This document shows, piece after piece, positions 9,264 to 17,358 of a stretch of DNA of 38,874 bases. Where the stretch lies: the NCBI GenBank assembly GCA_045532455.1, contig JAZSFX010000014.1, forward strand, positions 1 through 38,874, in the 5' to 3' direction. The notes below the pieces were generated by a model, which saw only the letters and a program-made list of their open reading frames with translations, was not told the origin of the DNA and ran no database searches. Position 1 is the first letter of the stretch; every line of letters starts with the position of its first letter. A program made the position numbers and the translations under genes. The DNA is from Ornithomonoglobus_A sp045532455. Lineage in GTDB: Bacteria > Bacillota > Clostridia > UBA1381.

Positions 9264-9286
9264 GAAACGGCAACAAAGTTGATGTA
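9239..9286. promoter_or_regulatory. 48-bp interrupted dyad across the SLH promoter, possible operator
   Basis: On the plus strand TACATCAA (9239-9246) and GTTGCC (9251-9256) are mirrored by GGCAAC (9269-9274) and TTGATGTA (9279-9286), all about one centre at 9262.5. The dyad covers the -35 box and runs into the -10 box, a placement expected of a repressor or activator site. The binding protein is not known. Confidence 0.55.
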
Positions 9287-9393
9287 TATATATTGATTTT
9301 TCTAACAATCCCCACCTCTGCTTATACCTGTAAGCAAATTATACCATACCAAATATTTTTTTCAATATATTATTGGGTCTGTTATGCAATAAG

Positions 9394-9429
9394 AAACTGC
9401 AGAATTTAAAACCAATTCTGCAGTTTTTT
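9394..9429. terminator. Hairpin terminator with 13-bp perfect stem
   Basis: AAACTGCAGAATT (9394-9406) pairs with AATTCTGCAGTTT (9414-9426), followed by a T-run on the plus strand. It lies behind the SLH promoter in a stretch without an intact gene, so it probably belonged to a gene now lost. Confidence 0.75.
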
Positions 9430-9549
9430 ACTAATTTTTCTCCCGAATATTTTATTATTTTTCAACTACGTTAATTCCCTAGTCCCTTGGCATTAATGTT
9501 CTTACACTCAATCTCACCACTGCCATAACCGCCAAACACAACATGAATT

Positions 9550-9840
9550 TTGCCATTTGTTTTTAATAAAAACACCTCGTCGGGATTTTCTACATTTTTA
9601 AACAGCTTTCGTCTTGATAACTCAATAAGACTTTTAAAAAACACCAACAAGTCAATAAGTGAGATAGCGTATGAGTACGGTTTTGGCAGTATCCGTAATT
9701 TTAACAGAGTGTTTAAGAACGAATTTTTTTGCACACCAAAGAAATTTCGTGATAGCATTGGCAAAAGAAATGAATGGAAATACTTCGATGACCCAAACAT
9801 TGTTGAGTTTGAAAATAATTCAAGGAGAACAATGGAATAA
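9550..9840 (+). pseudogene. AraC-family regulator, C-terminal HTH remnant
   Basis: The open frame carries the second half of an AraC-type DNA-binding domain: FNKNTSSGFSTFLNSFRLDN, then SISEIAYEYGFGSIRNFNRVF and CTPKKFRDS, matching the usual FKK-TG-SF--YLN-xRL ... I-EIA--xGF-S--xF-R-FK ... G-TP--YR pattern. The first HTH helix and the whole sensor domain are missing; a stop codon sits in frame just upstream near 9541, and the FCHLF residues expected next appear in another frame, hinting at a frameshift. It is best read as a decayed gene. A hairpin terminator follows its stop. Confidence 0.75.
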
Positions 9841-9877
9841 AATAAAGGGATTGTTTTAAAAACAATCCCTTTATTTT
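9839..9877. terminator. Bidirectional hairpin terminator
   Basis: AAAATAAAGGGATTGTT (9839-9855) pairs perfectly with AACAATCCCTTTATTTT (9861-9877). The A-rich and T-rich ends make it usable both ways. On the minus strand it overlaps the stop codon of the acyl-CoA synthetase gene. Confidence 0.85.
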
Positions 9878-11507
9878 ATTTAATCTGAGATTCTACCAAG
9901 CTCTTTCCGCAATAAATTTCGCGAAGTTTTGGTTTTTCTATCTTTCCCGTAGGATTACGGGGTACATCTGCAAAGATTATCTTTTTTGGACGTTTGTATC
10001 TTGGAAGTTCACGACAAAAATCATTTATTTCTTCTTCGGTGCACGTCATGCCTTGCTTTATTTCTATGATTGCCGCCGCAATTTCGCCAAGACGTTTATC
10101 AGGCAAGCCGATTACCGCAACGTCTTTTATTGAGTTATGCTTTCTTAAAAAGTCCTCTATCTGTACGGGATACAGGTTTTCTCCGCCCGTTATTATAACG
10201 TCTTTTGCTCTGTCTACAAGGTATATAAATCCGTCTTCGTCTTCACGTGCCATATCGCCCGTCAAAAGCCAATCGCCCTTTAGAACTTCATCTGTCGCCT
10301 TTTTATCGTTGTAATAGCAAAGCATTACACCGGGGCCTTTTACTGCAAGCTCGCCAACCTCGCCTTGCTTTACAATATCGCCCTTTTCGTCAACAATCTT
10401 TGTTTCCCAACCAAAGCCGGGCTTTCCTATTGCGCCGACCTTGTGTATATTTTCTACACCAAGGTGTACACAACCAGGGCCAATCGACTCGCTGAGTCCG
10501 TAGTTTGTATCATACTCGTGATTTGGGAAGTATTCTTTCCATCTCTTGATAAGACTTGGCGGAACGGGTTGCGCACCTATATGCATAAGACGCCATTGGT
10601 CTGTTTTATAATCCTCTAATTTTATGTCCCCTCTGTCTATTGCATCAAGAATATCCTGCGCCCAGGGCACTAACAGCCATACTATTGAACAGTTCTCCTC
10701 AGACACCGCCTGCATAATCCATTCGGGTTTTATACCTTTTAACAAAACTGCCTTTGAAGCGCTGATAAGACTTCCAAACCAGTGCATTTTTGCACCCGTA
10801 TGGTACAGAGGTGGTATACACAAAAATGTATCGTCTTTTTGCTGAGAGTGGTGATTTTGTTCAACACGTGCAGAATGTATAAGGCTTTCGTGATTATGTA
10901 GTATCGCTTTTGGAAAACCTGTTGTACCCGAAGAAAAGTATATTGCCGCGTAGTCTGCCTCAGTTAAAGCACACTCGGGTGCTTGGCTCTTCATACTTTC
11001 AACAAGTGCATCGTAGCTTTCCGCAAATGTAGGACAAGCCTCACCCACATATAACACCTGAGATACGTCGGGTATTCTGTCGCATATTTCTTCTACTCTG
11101 CCTATGAACTCAGGTCCGAAAACAAGCGCGTCTGCCTCGGCCAAATCAAGACAGTATTTTATTTCATCTGCAGTATATCTGTAGTTTAGAGGTACTGCTA
11201 ATGCACCCATTTTAAGAACACCAAAGTATATCGGCAACCATTCCATACAATTCATAAGAAGAATTGCAACCTTATCGCCTTTTTTTATACCCTTTTCCAA
11301 CAGGAGATTAGCAAAACGATTGGCTTTTTGGTCAAATTCAAGCCATGTCATTTCTGTTCTGACCGCACCTCTTGGATTGGTTTCAATTAACGAATACTCT
11401 TTCCATGTAATCTTTGACTGCTCCATAACAGTCGGATTTATTTCCACAAGTGCAACATCGTTTGGATATTGCTTTGCATTATTTTCGAGCAAATTTGTTA
11501 TTATCAT
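9876..11507 (-). CDS. AMP-forming acyl-CoA synthetase (class I adenylate-forming enzyme)
   Basis: Cytosolic enzyme that activates a carboxylic acid to acyl-AMP and then acyl-CoA. Motifs in order: P-loop FSSGTTGFPK (191-200), aromatic substrate-site motif YGLSES, hinge and ATP-binding GDWLLTGDMARED...DRAKDVIITGGENLYP, and C-terminal PTGKIEKPKLR with the catalytic Lys. Length 543 is normal. Residues 21-60 contain two similar 20-residue units (VEINP...ITWKEYSL and IETNP...MTWLEFDQ), an internal duplication. The ATG overlaps the symporter stop as TAATG, so translation is coupled, suggesting that the symporter imports the acid that this enzyme activates. Chain length or aromatic preference cannot be read. 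Confidence 0.9.
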   Translation of the reverse strand: MIITNLLENNAKQYPNDVALVEINPTVMEQSKITWKEYSLIETNPRGAVRTEMTWLEFDQKANRFANLLLEKGIKKGDKVAILLMNCMEWLPIYFGVLKMGALAVPLNYRYTADEIKYCLDLAEADALVFGPEFIGRVEEICDRIPDVSQVLYVGEACPTFAESYDALVESMKSQAPECALTEADYAAIYFSSGTTGFPKAILHNHESLIHSARVEQNHHSQQKDDTFLCIPPLYHTGAKMHWFGSLISASKAVLLKGIKPEWIMQAVSEENCSIVWLLVPWAQDILDAIDRGDIKLEDYKTDQWRLMHIGAQPVPPSLIKRWKEYFPNHEYDTNYGLSESIGPGCVHLGVENIHKVGAIGKPGFGWETKIVDEKGDIVKQGEVGELAVKGPGVMLCYYNDKKATDEVLKGDWLLTGDMAREDEDGFIYLVDRAKDVIITGGENLYPVQIEDFLRKHNSIKDVAVIGLPDKRLGEIAAAIIEIKQGMTCTEEEINDFCRELPRYKRPKKIIFADVPRNPTGKIEKPKLREIYCGKSLVESQIK

Positions 11508-13105
11508 TATTTGTTTACTAACTCCTCTCGAGATTGTGGCTGAGAAAAACAGTTTTTGATATGTTCTTCGTCAAACTTCTTTGTAAATAGCGAAACTATC
11601 GGAACAATTATAAGCGAAACAGCCATTGCTGCGCAACCCATTTCGGGAGCTTTTGATGATGCCGCCTTGAATGCCGCTCCAAGTGTTGTGTTACCATCCA
11701 TACCCATAGCTGTGATTACGACAGTTGATACTATTACAACCAAAAGACCAGCTATCATACCTGCCCAGGCACCTGCTTTTGTTGTCTTTTTGGAGTATAT
11801 ACCCCACATGTACGGACCTATGAATGCGCCCGAAACTATCCCCCAGCTAAATGACATTATGTTTACTATAATAGCAATATTCTGTGTTGCGAATATGTAC
11901 GAAAGTGCCACGAACAAGAAGCACAATATTCTTGTAACACGCATTTGTTGCTTACCTGAGTAGTTCTTTACGATTGATGGCATAAGGTCTACCGACACTG
12001 CTGATGCAGAAGACAATACAACCGAAGAAAGTGTAGACATCGATGCTGAAAGCAACAACAACAGAATTATCGCAAGCAGAAGAATTGTAAACACATTTCC
12101 TCCAAGTGCAGTAGTTAAAAGTGTTGGTATAACTGCATCATGTCCGCCCTGTGGCAGTTGATTGTTAAGTACAAGTCTTGACACTGAGCCAACAAGATAT
12201 GCTCCGCAACCAATAATCAACGCAAATATAGTAGATATAACTGTAGCACTTTTTATTGATTTTGTATCTTTGATTGCATAGAATTTACCTACCATTTGTG
12301 GCAAGCCCCATGTACCAAAGCTTGTGAGAAGTATATTTACACAAAGGAATTTAAGATTTTTTCCGCCAAACCAGCTTATAAGATTCTCACCTGTTATACC
12401 ATCGCCATTATCGGGTATAGCTTTAAGATTATCGATTAAATTCGAAAATCCGCCAACGCTATCATATTTTACGACTGCAAATACCATTGTAACTACACCA
12501 AGAATCATTATAATAGCCTGAAGAAAATCCGTATATACTGCTGCAAGATATCCGCCTAAAACAAGATATATTGCAGTAAGCACCGCAATAAGCAGCATCC
12601 ATATAGAAACGTCTATAGTCGGGAATATTGTAGCAAACATACTTCCCAGACCTTTATAAACTGCTGCTGAATATGGAACAAGGAAAATAAAAATAACAAG
12701 AGCTGAAACAATCTTTAAGGGATTAGATTTATATCTGTCGCCAAAGAATTCAGGCATTGTTTTTGATGAAAGAGCATGGGTCATAGTTCTTGTGCGCTTT
12801 GCAAGTACTTTCCATGAGAGGAAGCACCCCAACAATGCGTTTCCGACACCAATCCAGATTGAACCAAGACCAATATCCCAACCATGCTTGCCTGCATAGC
12901 CGACAAAAACAACTGCTGAGAAATATGAAGTACCGTATGCAAATGCACTTATCCACGGACCTACATTTCTTCCGCCAAGCAAAAATCCTTCGATTGTTTT
13001 TGCCTTTCTGGAGCTATAAACTCCGATTAATACCATAAGAACTGAAAAAACAATTAATGCCACGCCTGTTACGTTTTGCACTAATTGTAAGTTTTGTAGA
13101 TTCAT
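11507..13105 (-). CDS. Sodium:solute symporter (SSS family)
   Basis: Inner-membrane Na+-coupled importer of 532 residues with about 13 hydrophobic helices. SSS-family features are the N-terminal EGFLLGGRNVGPW, the unwound helix-1 region SAFAYGTSYFSAVVFVG, and the STLSSVVLSSASAVSVD segment that forms part of the sodium site. The C-terminal tail is charged and cytosolic. First gene of a two-gene operon with the acyl-CoA synthetase. The ribosome binding region is GGAAGGATGG, some distance before the ATG. The overall look is PutP/panthothenate-type, but substrate assignment in this family needs experiment; a mono-carboxylate is a reasonable guess from the neighbour. Confidence 0.9.
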   Translation of the reverse strand: MNLQNLQLVQNVTGVALIVFSVLMVLIGVYSSRKAKTIEGFLLGGRNVGPWISAFAYGTSYFSAVVFVGYAGKHGWDIGLGSIWIGVGNALLGCFLSWKVLAKRTRTMTHALSSKTMPEFFGDRYKSNPLKIVSALVIFIFLVPYSAAVYKGLGSMFATIFPTIDVSIWMLLIAVLTAIYLVLGGYLAAVYTDFLQAIIMILGVVTMVFAVVKYDSVGGFSNLIDNLKAIPDNGDGITGENLISWFGGKNLKFLCVNILLTSFGTWGLPQMVGKFYAIKDTKSIKSATVISTIFALIIGCGAYLVGSVSRLVLNNQLPQGGHDAVIPTLLTTALGGNVFTILLLAIILLLLLSASMSTLSSVVLSSASAVSVDLMPSIVKNYSGKQQMRVTRILCFLFVALSYIFATQNIAIIVNIMSFSWGIVSGAFIGPYMWGIYSKKTTKAGAWAGMIAGLLVVIVSTVVITAMGMDGNTTLGAAFKAASSKAPEMGCAAMAVSLIIVPIVSLFTKKFDEEHIKNCFSQPQSREELVNK

Positions 13106-13224
13106 AATTTACTACCATCCTTCCATAATACATTTTTTAAATTTTAATAAACCATGCTACCATATTATTTTAACACATTAATTTCAAAAAAGGAATAGTT
13201 TTTTAAATTTTCGTATATTTAGAC

Positions 13225-13264
13225 AAAAAAAGCGGACAAAATCTATCTATTTTGTCCGCTTTTT
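13225..13264. terminator. Bidirectional hairpin terminator
   Basis: AGCGGACAAAAT (13231-13242) pairs with ATTTTGTCCGCT (13249-13260), flanked by an A-run on the left and TTTT on the right. On the minus strand it closes the coiled-coil gene ending at 13268. Confidence 0.88.
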
Positions 13265-13267
13265 AAT

Positions 13268-13963
13268 TTAACTGAATAAATTCAAAATCTGTAATGCGAT
13301 TATTATAAAGCTGAGAATGCTAAGAAGAGTTAAGCATGTCATATACTTATTCTTCATTTTATTAAAGGAAGCCTCAAGACCTGTTATTGATACTTTTGCA
13401 GACTGCTGTGCATTTTTAAGGTCAAATACACTGTCGCTCACCTTGTTAATTCCTGCAACATTACCCTGAATTTTTAGCTGGTCTTTTTTTACCTCTTCTA
13501 TTTCCTGTTTTAAGTTACCTAGCTCATTCAGGACCTTATCAAGTGTATGTTCACGTCTTATATCACTGTTTTCTACAATGTTTGTTAAACGTTCAATACT
13601 CGTCATAATTGTAAAGATTTTATCGTCATTGATATTTACATATTTCGTGGCATCATCTTCTATAGCAGTATCTTCTGTTTGCTCTTTAATATCCTCATAT
13701 AATGGTGAATTTTCCTCGTTATTATCTCTGCCGAGCTTAAAGCTTTGTGTGCTTTCAACCGAAAAAACCTCTTTATCGTCTTTTGTGTCGGCAGTGATTA
13801 TATTAAGATTTTTTAAAAACTCTGCATATTCTTCATCATTTGAGCTATAGTGTGCATTCTCACCATTATACGGCTCAATTTTTTTGTCGTCCTTTTCACC
13901 AAGGATTTTGCCGATAATTGTTGTTTTTGCTTTTTCCTTTAGTTCTTCGATTTTTGTTTTCAT
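13268..13963 (-). CDS. Unrecognised tail-anchored coiled-coil protein
   Basis: No family recognised. With the start taken at the second Met (13963) the product has 231 residues. It has a charged N-terminal helix, an acidic and probably disordered middle, a heptad-rich coiled coil over roughly residues 110-200 (SIERLTNIVENSD, LDKVLNELGNLKQEIEEVKK), and a single hydrophobic helix at the extreme C-terminus (YMTCLTLLSILSFIIIALQI). This is a tail-anchor design: the bulk sits in the cytosol and the end in the membrane. The start is uncertain: GAAGGGA lies 12 bases before 13963 but abuts the alternative ATG at 13975. It follows the zinc-ribbon protein gene by about 50 bases and likely shares its transcript. 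Confidence 0.7.
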   Translation of the reverse strand: MKTKIEELKEKAKTTIIGKILGEKDDKKIEPYNGENAHYSSNDEEYAEFLKNLNIITADTKDDKEVFSVESTQSFKLGRDNNEENSPLYEDIKEQTEDTAIEDDATKYVNINDDKIFTIMTSIERLTNIVENSDIRREHTLDKVLNELGNLKQEIEEVKKDQLKIQGNVAGINKVSDSVFDLKNAQQSAKVSITGLEASFNKMKNKYMTCLTLLSILSFIIIALQILNLFS

Positions 13964-14014
13964 TAATACAAACATTCCCTTCGCATATACTTGAATTTTA
14001 TCTGAAAGAAAAAA

Positions 14015-14467
14015 TTAATATTCTGTATCACTCTCTTTTGGAGCTATAATTACCATATCCTCGTCTGTATCTGCCACATTTTCTTCATCATCAAACTTTT
14101 TACCGCACTTGGCACAATACATAGAGTCCTTTTTACTGTACTCACCGCAATCACAAAGTTTTGTATCTTTCATTTGTGATAGCTTTTCTTTTAATTCACA
14201 AACCTCTGCAACAAGCAAGTCTATTTTTTCGCAGGCTTCGAGATATTTTTCGTCTGTTTCACCTTTTTTGGTATATTCATCATATAACTTTTTACCCATA
14301 GCTGCATGCAGGTCTTTGATTTTTGATTCTGCCTCAGAAATTGCTATAGACAGCTTTGTTTTGCTTATTACATCATTTGTTTTGCCCACCATATGCTTTG
14401 TAACTTTTGTGGCTTCGCCTTTTAGTTTTATTGCCTGTTCTTTTATTTTATCAAAAATTTCGTCCAT
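14015..14467 (-). CDS. Unrecognised coiled-coil protein with C-terminal zinc ribbon
   Basis: Protein of 150 residues without a clear named family. Residues about 1-100 are Lys/Glu-rich amphipathic helix (KIKEQAIKLKGEATKV, AISEAESKIKDLHAAMG, LVAEVCELKEKLSQMKD). A short treble-clef/zinc-ribbon follows with CDCGEYSKKDSMYCAKCGKKF, giving two CxC/CxxC knuckles, then an acidic tail. Start chosen at 14467 because GGGAGG lies 9 bases before it; the frame is open seven codons further up. It sits directly upstream of the tail-anchored coiled-coil gene, suggesting a two-protein complex. Similar helix-plus-ribbon proteins are common in Firmicutes without known role. Confidence 0.75.
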   Translation of the reverse strand: MDEIFDKIKEQAIKLKGEATKVTKHMVGKTNDVISKTKLSIAISEAESKIKDLHAAMGKKLYDEYTKKGETDEKYLEACEKIDLLVAEVCELKEKLSQMKDTKLCDCGEYSKKDSMYCAKCGKKFDDEENVADTDEDMVIIAPKESDTEY

Positions 14468-14630
14468 AATAACAATCCTCCCAACCAATTTTTTACTGAA
14501 TACATTTATATATTTATACTATGCTTTAATATAATTTTTGTATTAGTTTTAGTATATCACATATTTTTAAATATTTCTATACTTTTTTAAACTTTTTTGA
14601 CGTTTTTTTGCAAAAATGTATTTATTAAAG

Positions 14631-14667
14631 AAAGGGACATACTGCAACACATTGCAACTGCCCCTTT
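14631..14667 (-). terminator. Imperfect hairpin after ispH-S1
   Basis: AAAGGG (14631-14636) and TGCAA pair with TTGCA and CCCTTT (14662-14667) with internal mismatches. In the minus direction the stem is followed only by a weak T-rich tract. Probable end of the long housekeeping run. Confidence 0.5.
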
Positions 14668-14686
14668 ACCTTTTATACTTTATTAA

Positions 14687-16741
14687 TTATTCAGCATCCT
14701 GAGCCTCAGCTGTTTCTTCTGCAACAGCTTCTTCTTCAACGCCTTCGATTTCGATAGGTTCCTCAACCTCTACCTCGGGGTCAGTTGAGTATACAAGAGC
14801 TTCTCCGTCTTGCGGAGCTTCTTCTTCCTCAGATGGAGTTTCTTCCTCCTTTGGCTCGATTAATGCTCTTATGCTAAGAGAAATCTTCTTGGCTTCCCAA
14901 TCAGCCTCTGTTACTTTAACTTCAACTTCCTGACCGATTTCTAACTCATCTTCAGGCTTGCCGATTCTCTTATCTGCAATCTGAGAAATGTGGATAAGAC
15001 CGTCAACGTTTGGTATAATCTCTGCAAATGCGCCAAATGGCATCATTCTTACAATCTTTACCTTTATAACATCGCCGACTGATACCTTGTTTTGTGCAAT
15101 AACCCAAGGATTGTCCTCAATCTTTTTAAAGCCCAAAGAAATCTTCTTTGTTTCAGCATTAAGTTCCTTAATATAAACTTCAAGAACATCACCTTCCTTA
15201 ACAACCTCTGACGGATGCTTGATTTTGTTCCATGAAAGTTCGCTTATGTGTACTAAGCCATCTACACCGCCGATATCAACAAATGCGCCGAACGAAGTTA
15301 ATGACTTAACTGTACCCTGATACTTTTTGCCTAATTCTGCATCTGCCCAGAACGCATCCTCTACTGCTTTTCTCTTTTCGTCAAGGATAACTCTTACTGA
15401 GCCGATAACTCTTCTTCTTCTCTCGTCGATTTCAATAATTCTGTACGATACTGTTGTGTTTACAAGTGTTTGTAAATCCTGAACAAACTTTTCTGAAGCT
15501 TGTCTTGCAGGGATAAATACCTGTGAACCGTCTGTTAAAGCGATAACTCCACCTTTAACAGCCTTGATTATCTTACCTTCAAGAACTTCGCCCGCTTCGA
15601 ATGAAGCTTTAATTTTGTTCCAGCTTTCCATAGCTACCAATTTCTTTCTTGATAGAACTACTTTGCCCTCACCGTCATTTACGCCCACAACGTAAACCTT
15701 GATTGTATCGCCTTCTTTTACAACATCAGACGGCTTAAGTGACGGATCATCTGTCAACTGATCGGCAGACAGTTGTCCGTTATACTTGAAGCCTCCTAAA
15801 TCAACGATAACTTCATTGTTACGAACTTCTACAACCGTTCCGTCGATAATGTCTCCGTTGTTAAGAGTCTTATTTTCGTATTGTTCAAATAACTCTGCAA
15901 AAGACTCTTCATTTTTTACTGTTTCACTCATAGCCTTTACTACCTCCTCGATAATACCACCGGGCGTTGACGCACCTGCGGTAATACCTACTTTTTTAAT
16001 ATTATTTATGCGAGGAATTTCCCCGCTTGTTTCGATATGATAAGTAAGATTGCAATTAGCCTTTGAAATTTCGTAAAGCTTTCTTGTATTGGAGCTCTCA
16101 TGCCCTCCGATTACAATCATTGCTTCGCAAGCTTTCGAAAGCTTGTCCGCCTCCTCTTGCCTATCTCTCGTCGCACTACATATTGTATCAAATATGAGGG
16201 TACTTTTGCAAGTCTTTTTTAAAAAATGTACTTTTTGCACAAAAATTTCTTTTTTTATTGTTGTTTGTGCTACAATACAGATGTCCTTATCAAAAATATC
16301 CTCACTGATATTTTCATCTTCATCATAGGTTATATATGCACTGTTTTCGCAGTGTCCGTTTATACCTATAACCTCGGGATGATTTTTGTCGCCTATTATT
16401 ACAATCTGCTTACCCTTTTGATATTGCTCAGATACAATTTTATGGATTTTTGCAACAAACGGACACGTGAGGTCTATATATTCTCTGCCCTTTAACTCGT
16501 CATAGACACTTTTGGGTACACCGTGTGCGCGTATTACAACTGTGTAATCCTCTGGAATATCCGCTACCTTATCATAAGCAAAAACACCCTTTTTGGAAAG
16601 GTCTTCAATTACCTGAGGGTTATGAATAATAGGGCCTATGGTTGCAATTTTTTTACCGTCGGCAATAGCTTTATATACGCTCTCAACCGCACGCTTTACA
16701 CCATAACAAAAACCCGCAGTTTTTGCAACTTCTATTTCCAT
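14687..16741 (-). CDS. ispH: IspH fused to four S1 RNA-binding domains
   Basis: The N-terminal ~280 residues are 4-hydroxy-3-methylbut-2-enyl diphosphate reductase, the last step of the MEP isoprenoid pathway making IPP and DMAPP. The iron-sulfur ligands are Cys12 (GFCYGV), Cys93 (LTCPFV) and Cys188 (TICSATRDRQEE); His40 and His73 and the GITAGASTPG substrate loop are present. Four S1 domains follow at roughly 297-366, 382-450, 470-540 and 555-630; the last two show the GAF-(D/E)I...GL-HIS core best. The final ~50 residues are strongly acidic. This fusion is known in Clostridia; the S1 part resembles ribosomal protein S1. It follows plsC by 17 bases and ends a long run. Confidence 0.95.
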   Translation of the reverse strand: MEIEVAKTAGFCYGVKRAVESVYKAIADGKKIATIGPIIHNPQVIEDLSKKGVFAYDKVADIPEDYTVVIRAHGVPKSVYDELKGREYIDLTCPFVAKIHKIVSEQYQKGKQIVIIGDKNHPEVIGINGHCENSAYITYDEDENISEDIFDKDICIVAQTTIKKEIFVQKVHFLKKTCKSTLIFDTICSATRDRQEEADKLSKACEAMIVIGGHESSNTRKLYEISKANCNLTYHIETSGEIPRINNIKKVGITAGASTPGGIIEEVVKAMSETVKNEESFAELFEQYENKTLNNGDIIDGTVVEVRNNEVIVDLGGFKYNGQLSADQLTDDPSLKPSDVVKEGDTIKVYVVGVNDGEGKVVLSRKKLVAMESWNKIKASFEAGEVLEGKIIKAVKGGVIALTDGSQVFIPARQASEKFVQDLQTLVNTTVSYRIIEIDERRRRVIGSVRVILDEKRKAVEDAFWADAELGKKYQGTVKSLTSFGAFVDIGGVDGLVHISELSWNKIKHPSEVVKEGDVLEVYIKELNAETKKISLGFKKIEDNPWVIAQNKVSVGDVIKVKIVRMMPFGAFAEIIPNVDGLIHISQIADKRIGKPEDELEIGQEVEVKVTEADWEAKKISLSIRALIEPKEEETPSEEEEAPQDGEALVYSTDPEVEVEEPIEIEGVEEEAVAEETAEAQDAE

Positions 16742-16758
16742 ACAGTTTTAACTCTCCT

Positions 16759-17334
16759 TTATGCTTGCGAGAATATACCGTCATAAACTTTTTTTGTGAG
16801 TTCGAGGATTGTATCATCATCAAGCTTTTGATTATAATACTCCTCAAATGTAATTGCTTTGCCATACTTTACTGTAAGCTTATGTCTGAATTTATAATCA
16901 CCGTCTATGTACACAGGAATAATCGGCACCTGCATTTTATGCGCAATAACTGTAACGCCTGTTCTCAGCTTGCCTTGCGAACCGTCTTTATAACGTTTGC
17001 CCTGCGGAAACATAAGAAGCACATTACCGCCCCTTAAAATTTCGAAAGCACCTTTTATTGCACCTATATCACTTTTTCCGCGTTGTACGGGAAATGCACC
17101 AAGCTTTGTTATGAGTGCACCAAAGGGTTTAAATTTAAAAAGCTCTGCCTTTGCCATAAATCTTATGTCTCTATGACACGTTGAGCCTACTGCAACGGGG
17201 TCAAAATTACTTCTGTGATTAGGTGCTAAAATGAATGCACCCTCGTTTGGTATATTTTCCAATCCGCAAGCCTTGTAATTGAATGCTATATTAAGGAACA
17301 CTCTGCATATAAAAGTACAAAATCTGTAAAACAT
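16759..17334 (-). CDS. plsC: 1-acyl-sn-glycerol-3-phosphate acyltransferase (PlsC family)
   Basis: Membrane-associated acyltransferase that adds the second acyl chain to lysophosphatidic acid, giving phosphatidic acid for phospholipid synthesis. The catalytic H(X4)D motif is His40-Asp45 in NHRSNFD. Motif III, normally FPEGTR, reads FPQGKR at 109-114, so the usual Glu is Gln. One hydrophobic N-terminal segment (RFCTFICRVFLNIAF) may dip into the membrane. At 191 residues it is a short family member. It lies 24 bases after cmk with the ribosome binding site AGGAG, in the common clostridial order cmk-plsC-ispH. Confidence 0.92.
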   Translation of the reverse strand: MFYRFCTFICRVFLNIAFNYKACGLENIPNEGAFILAPNHRSNFDPVAVGSTCHRDIRFMAKAELFKFKPFGALITKLGAFPVQRGKSDIGAIKGAFEILRGGNVLLMFPQGKRYKDGSQGKLRTGVTVIAHKMQVPIIPVYIDGDYKFRHKLTVKYGKAITFEEYYNQKLDDDTILELTKKVYDGIFSQA

Positions 17335-17358
17335 ATCTTTATCTCCTATCCGCCATTT

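Noticed and set aside
9193..9315. 41-codon N-terminal extension of the SLH protein frame
   Set aside because: It contains a perfect -35/-10 promoter and precedes a clear GGGAGGA site and signal peptide, so it is not translated.
9471..9800. Minus-strand frame of 109 codons
   Set aside because: Its first two thirds are antisense to the AraC remnant and read as a shadow. Only its last ~40 codons look coding-like, so it is kept as part of a finding, not as a gene.
13106..13200. Promoter of the symporter gene
   Set aside because: TTGAAA with a 17-base spacer to TATGGT is present but the -10 is poor; not listed as a feature.
14500..14630. Promoter of the coiled-coil pair
   Set aside because: TATACT-type -10 strings occur without a clear -35 box, so no promoter is claimed.
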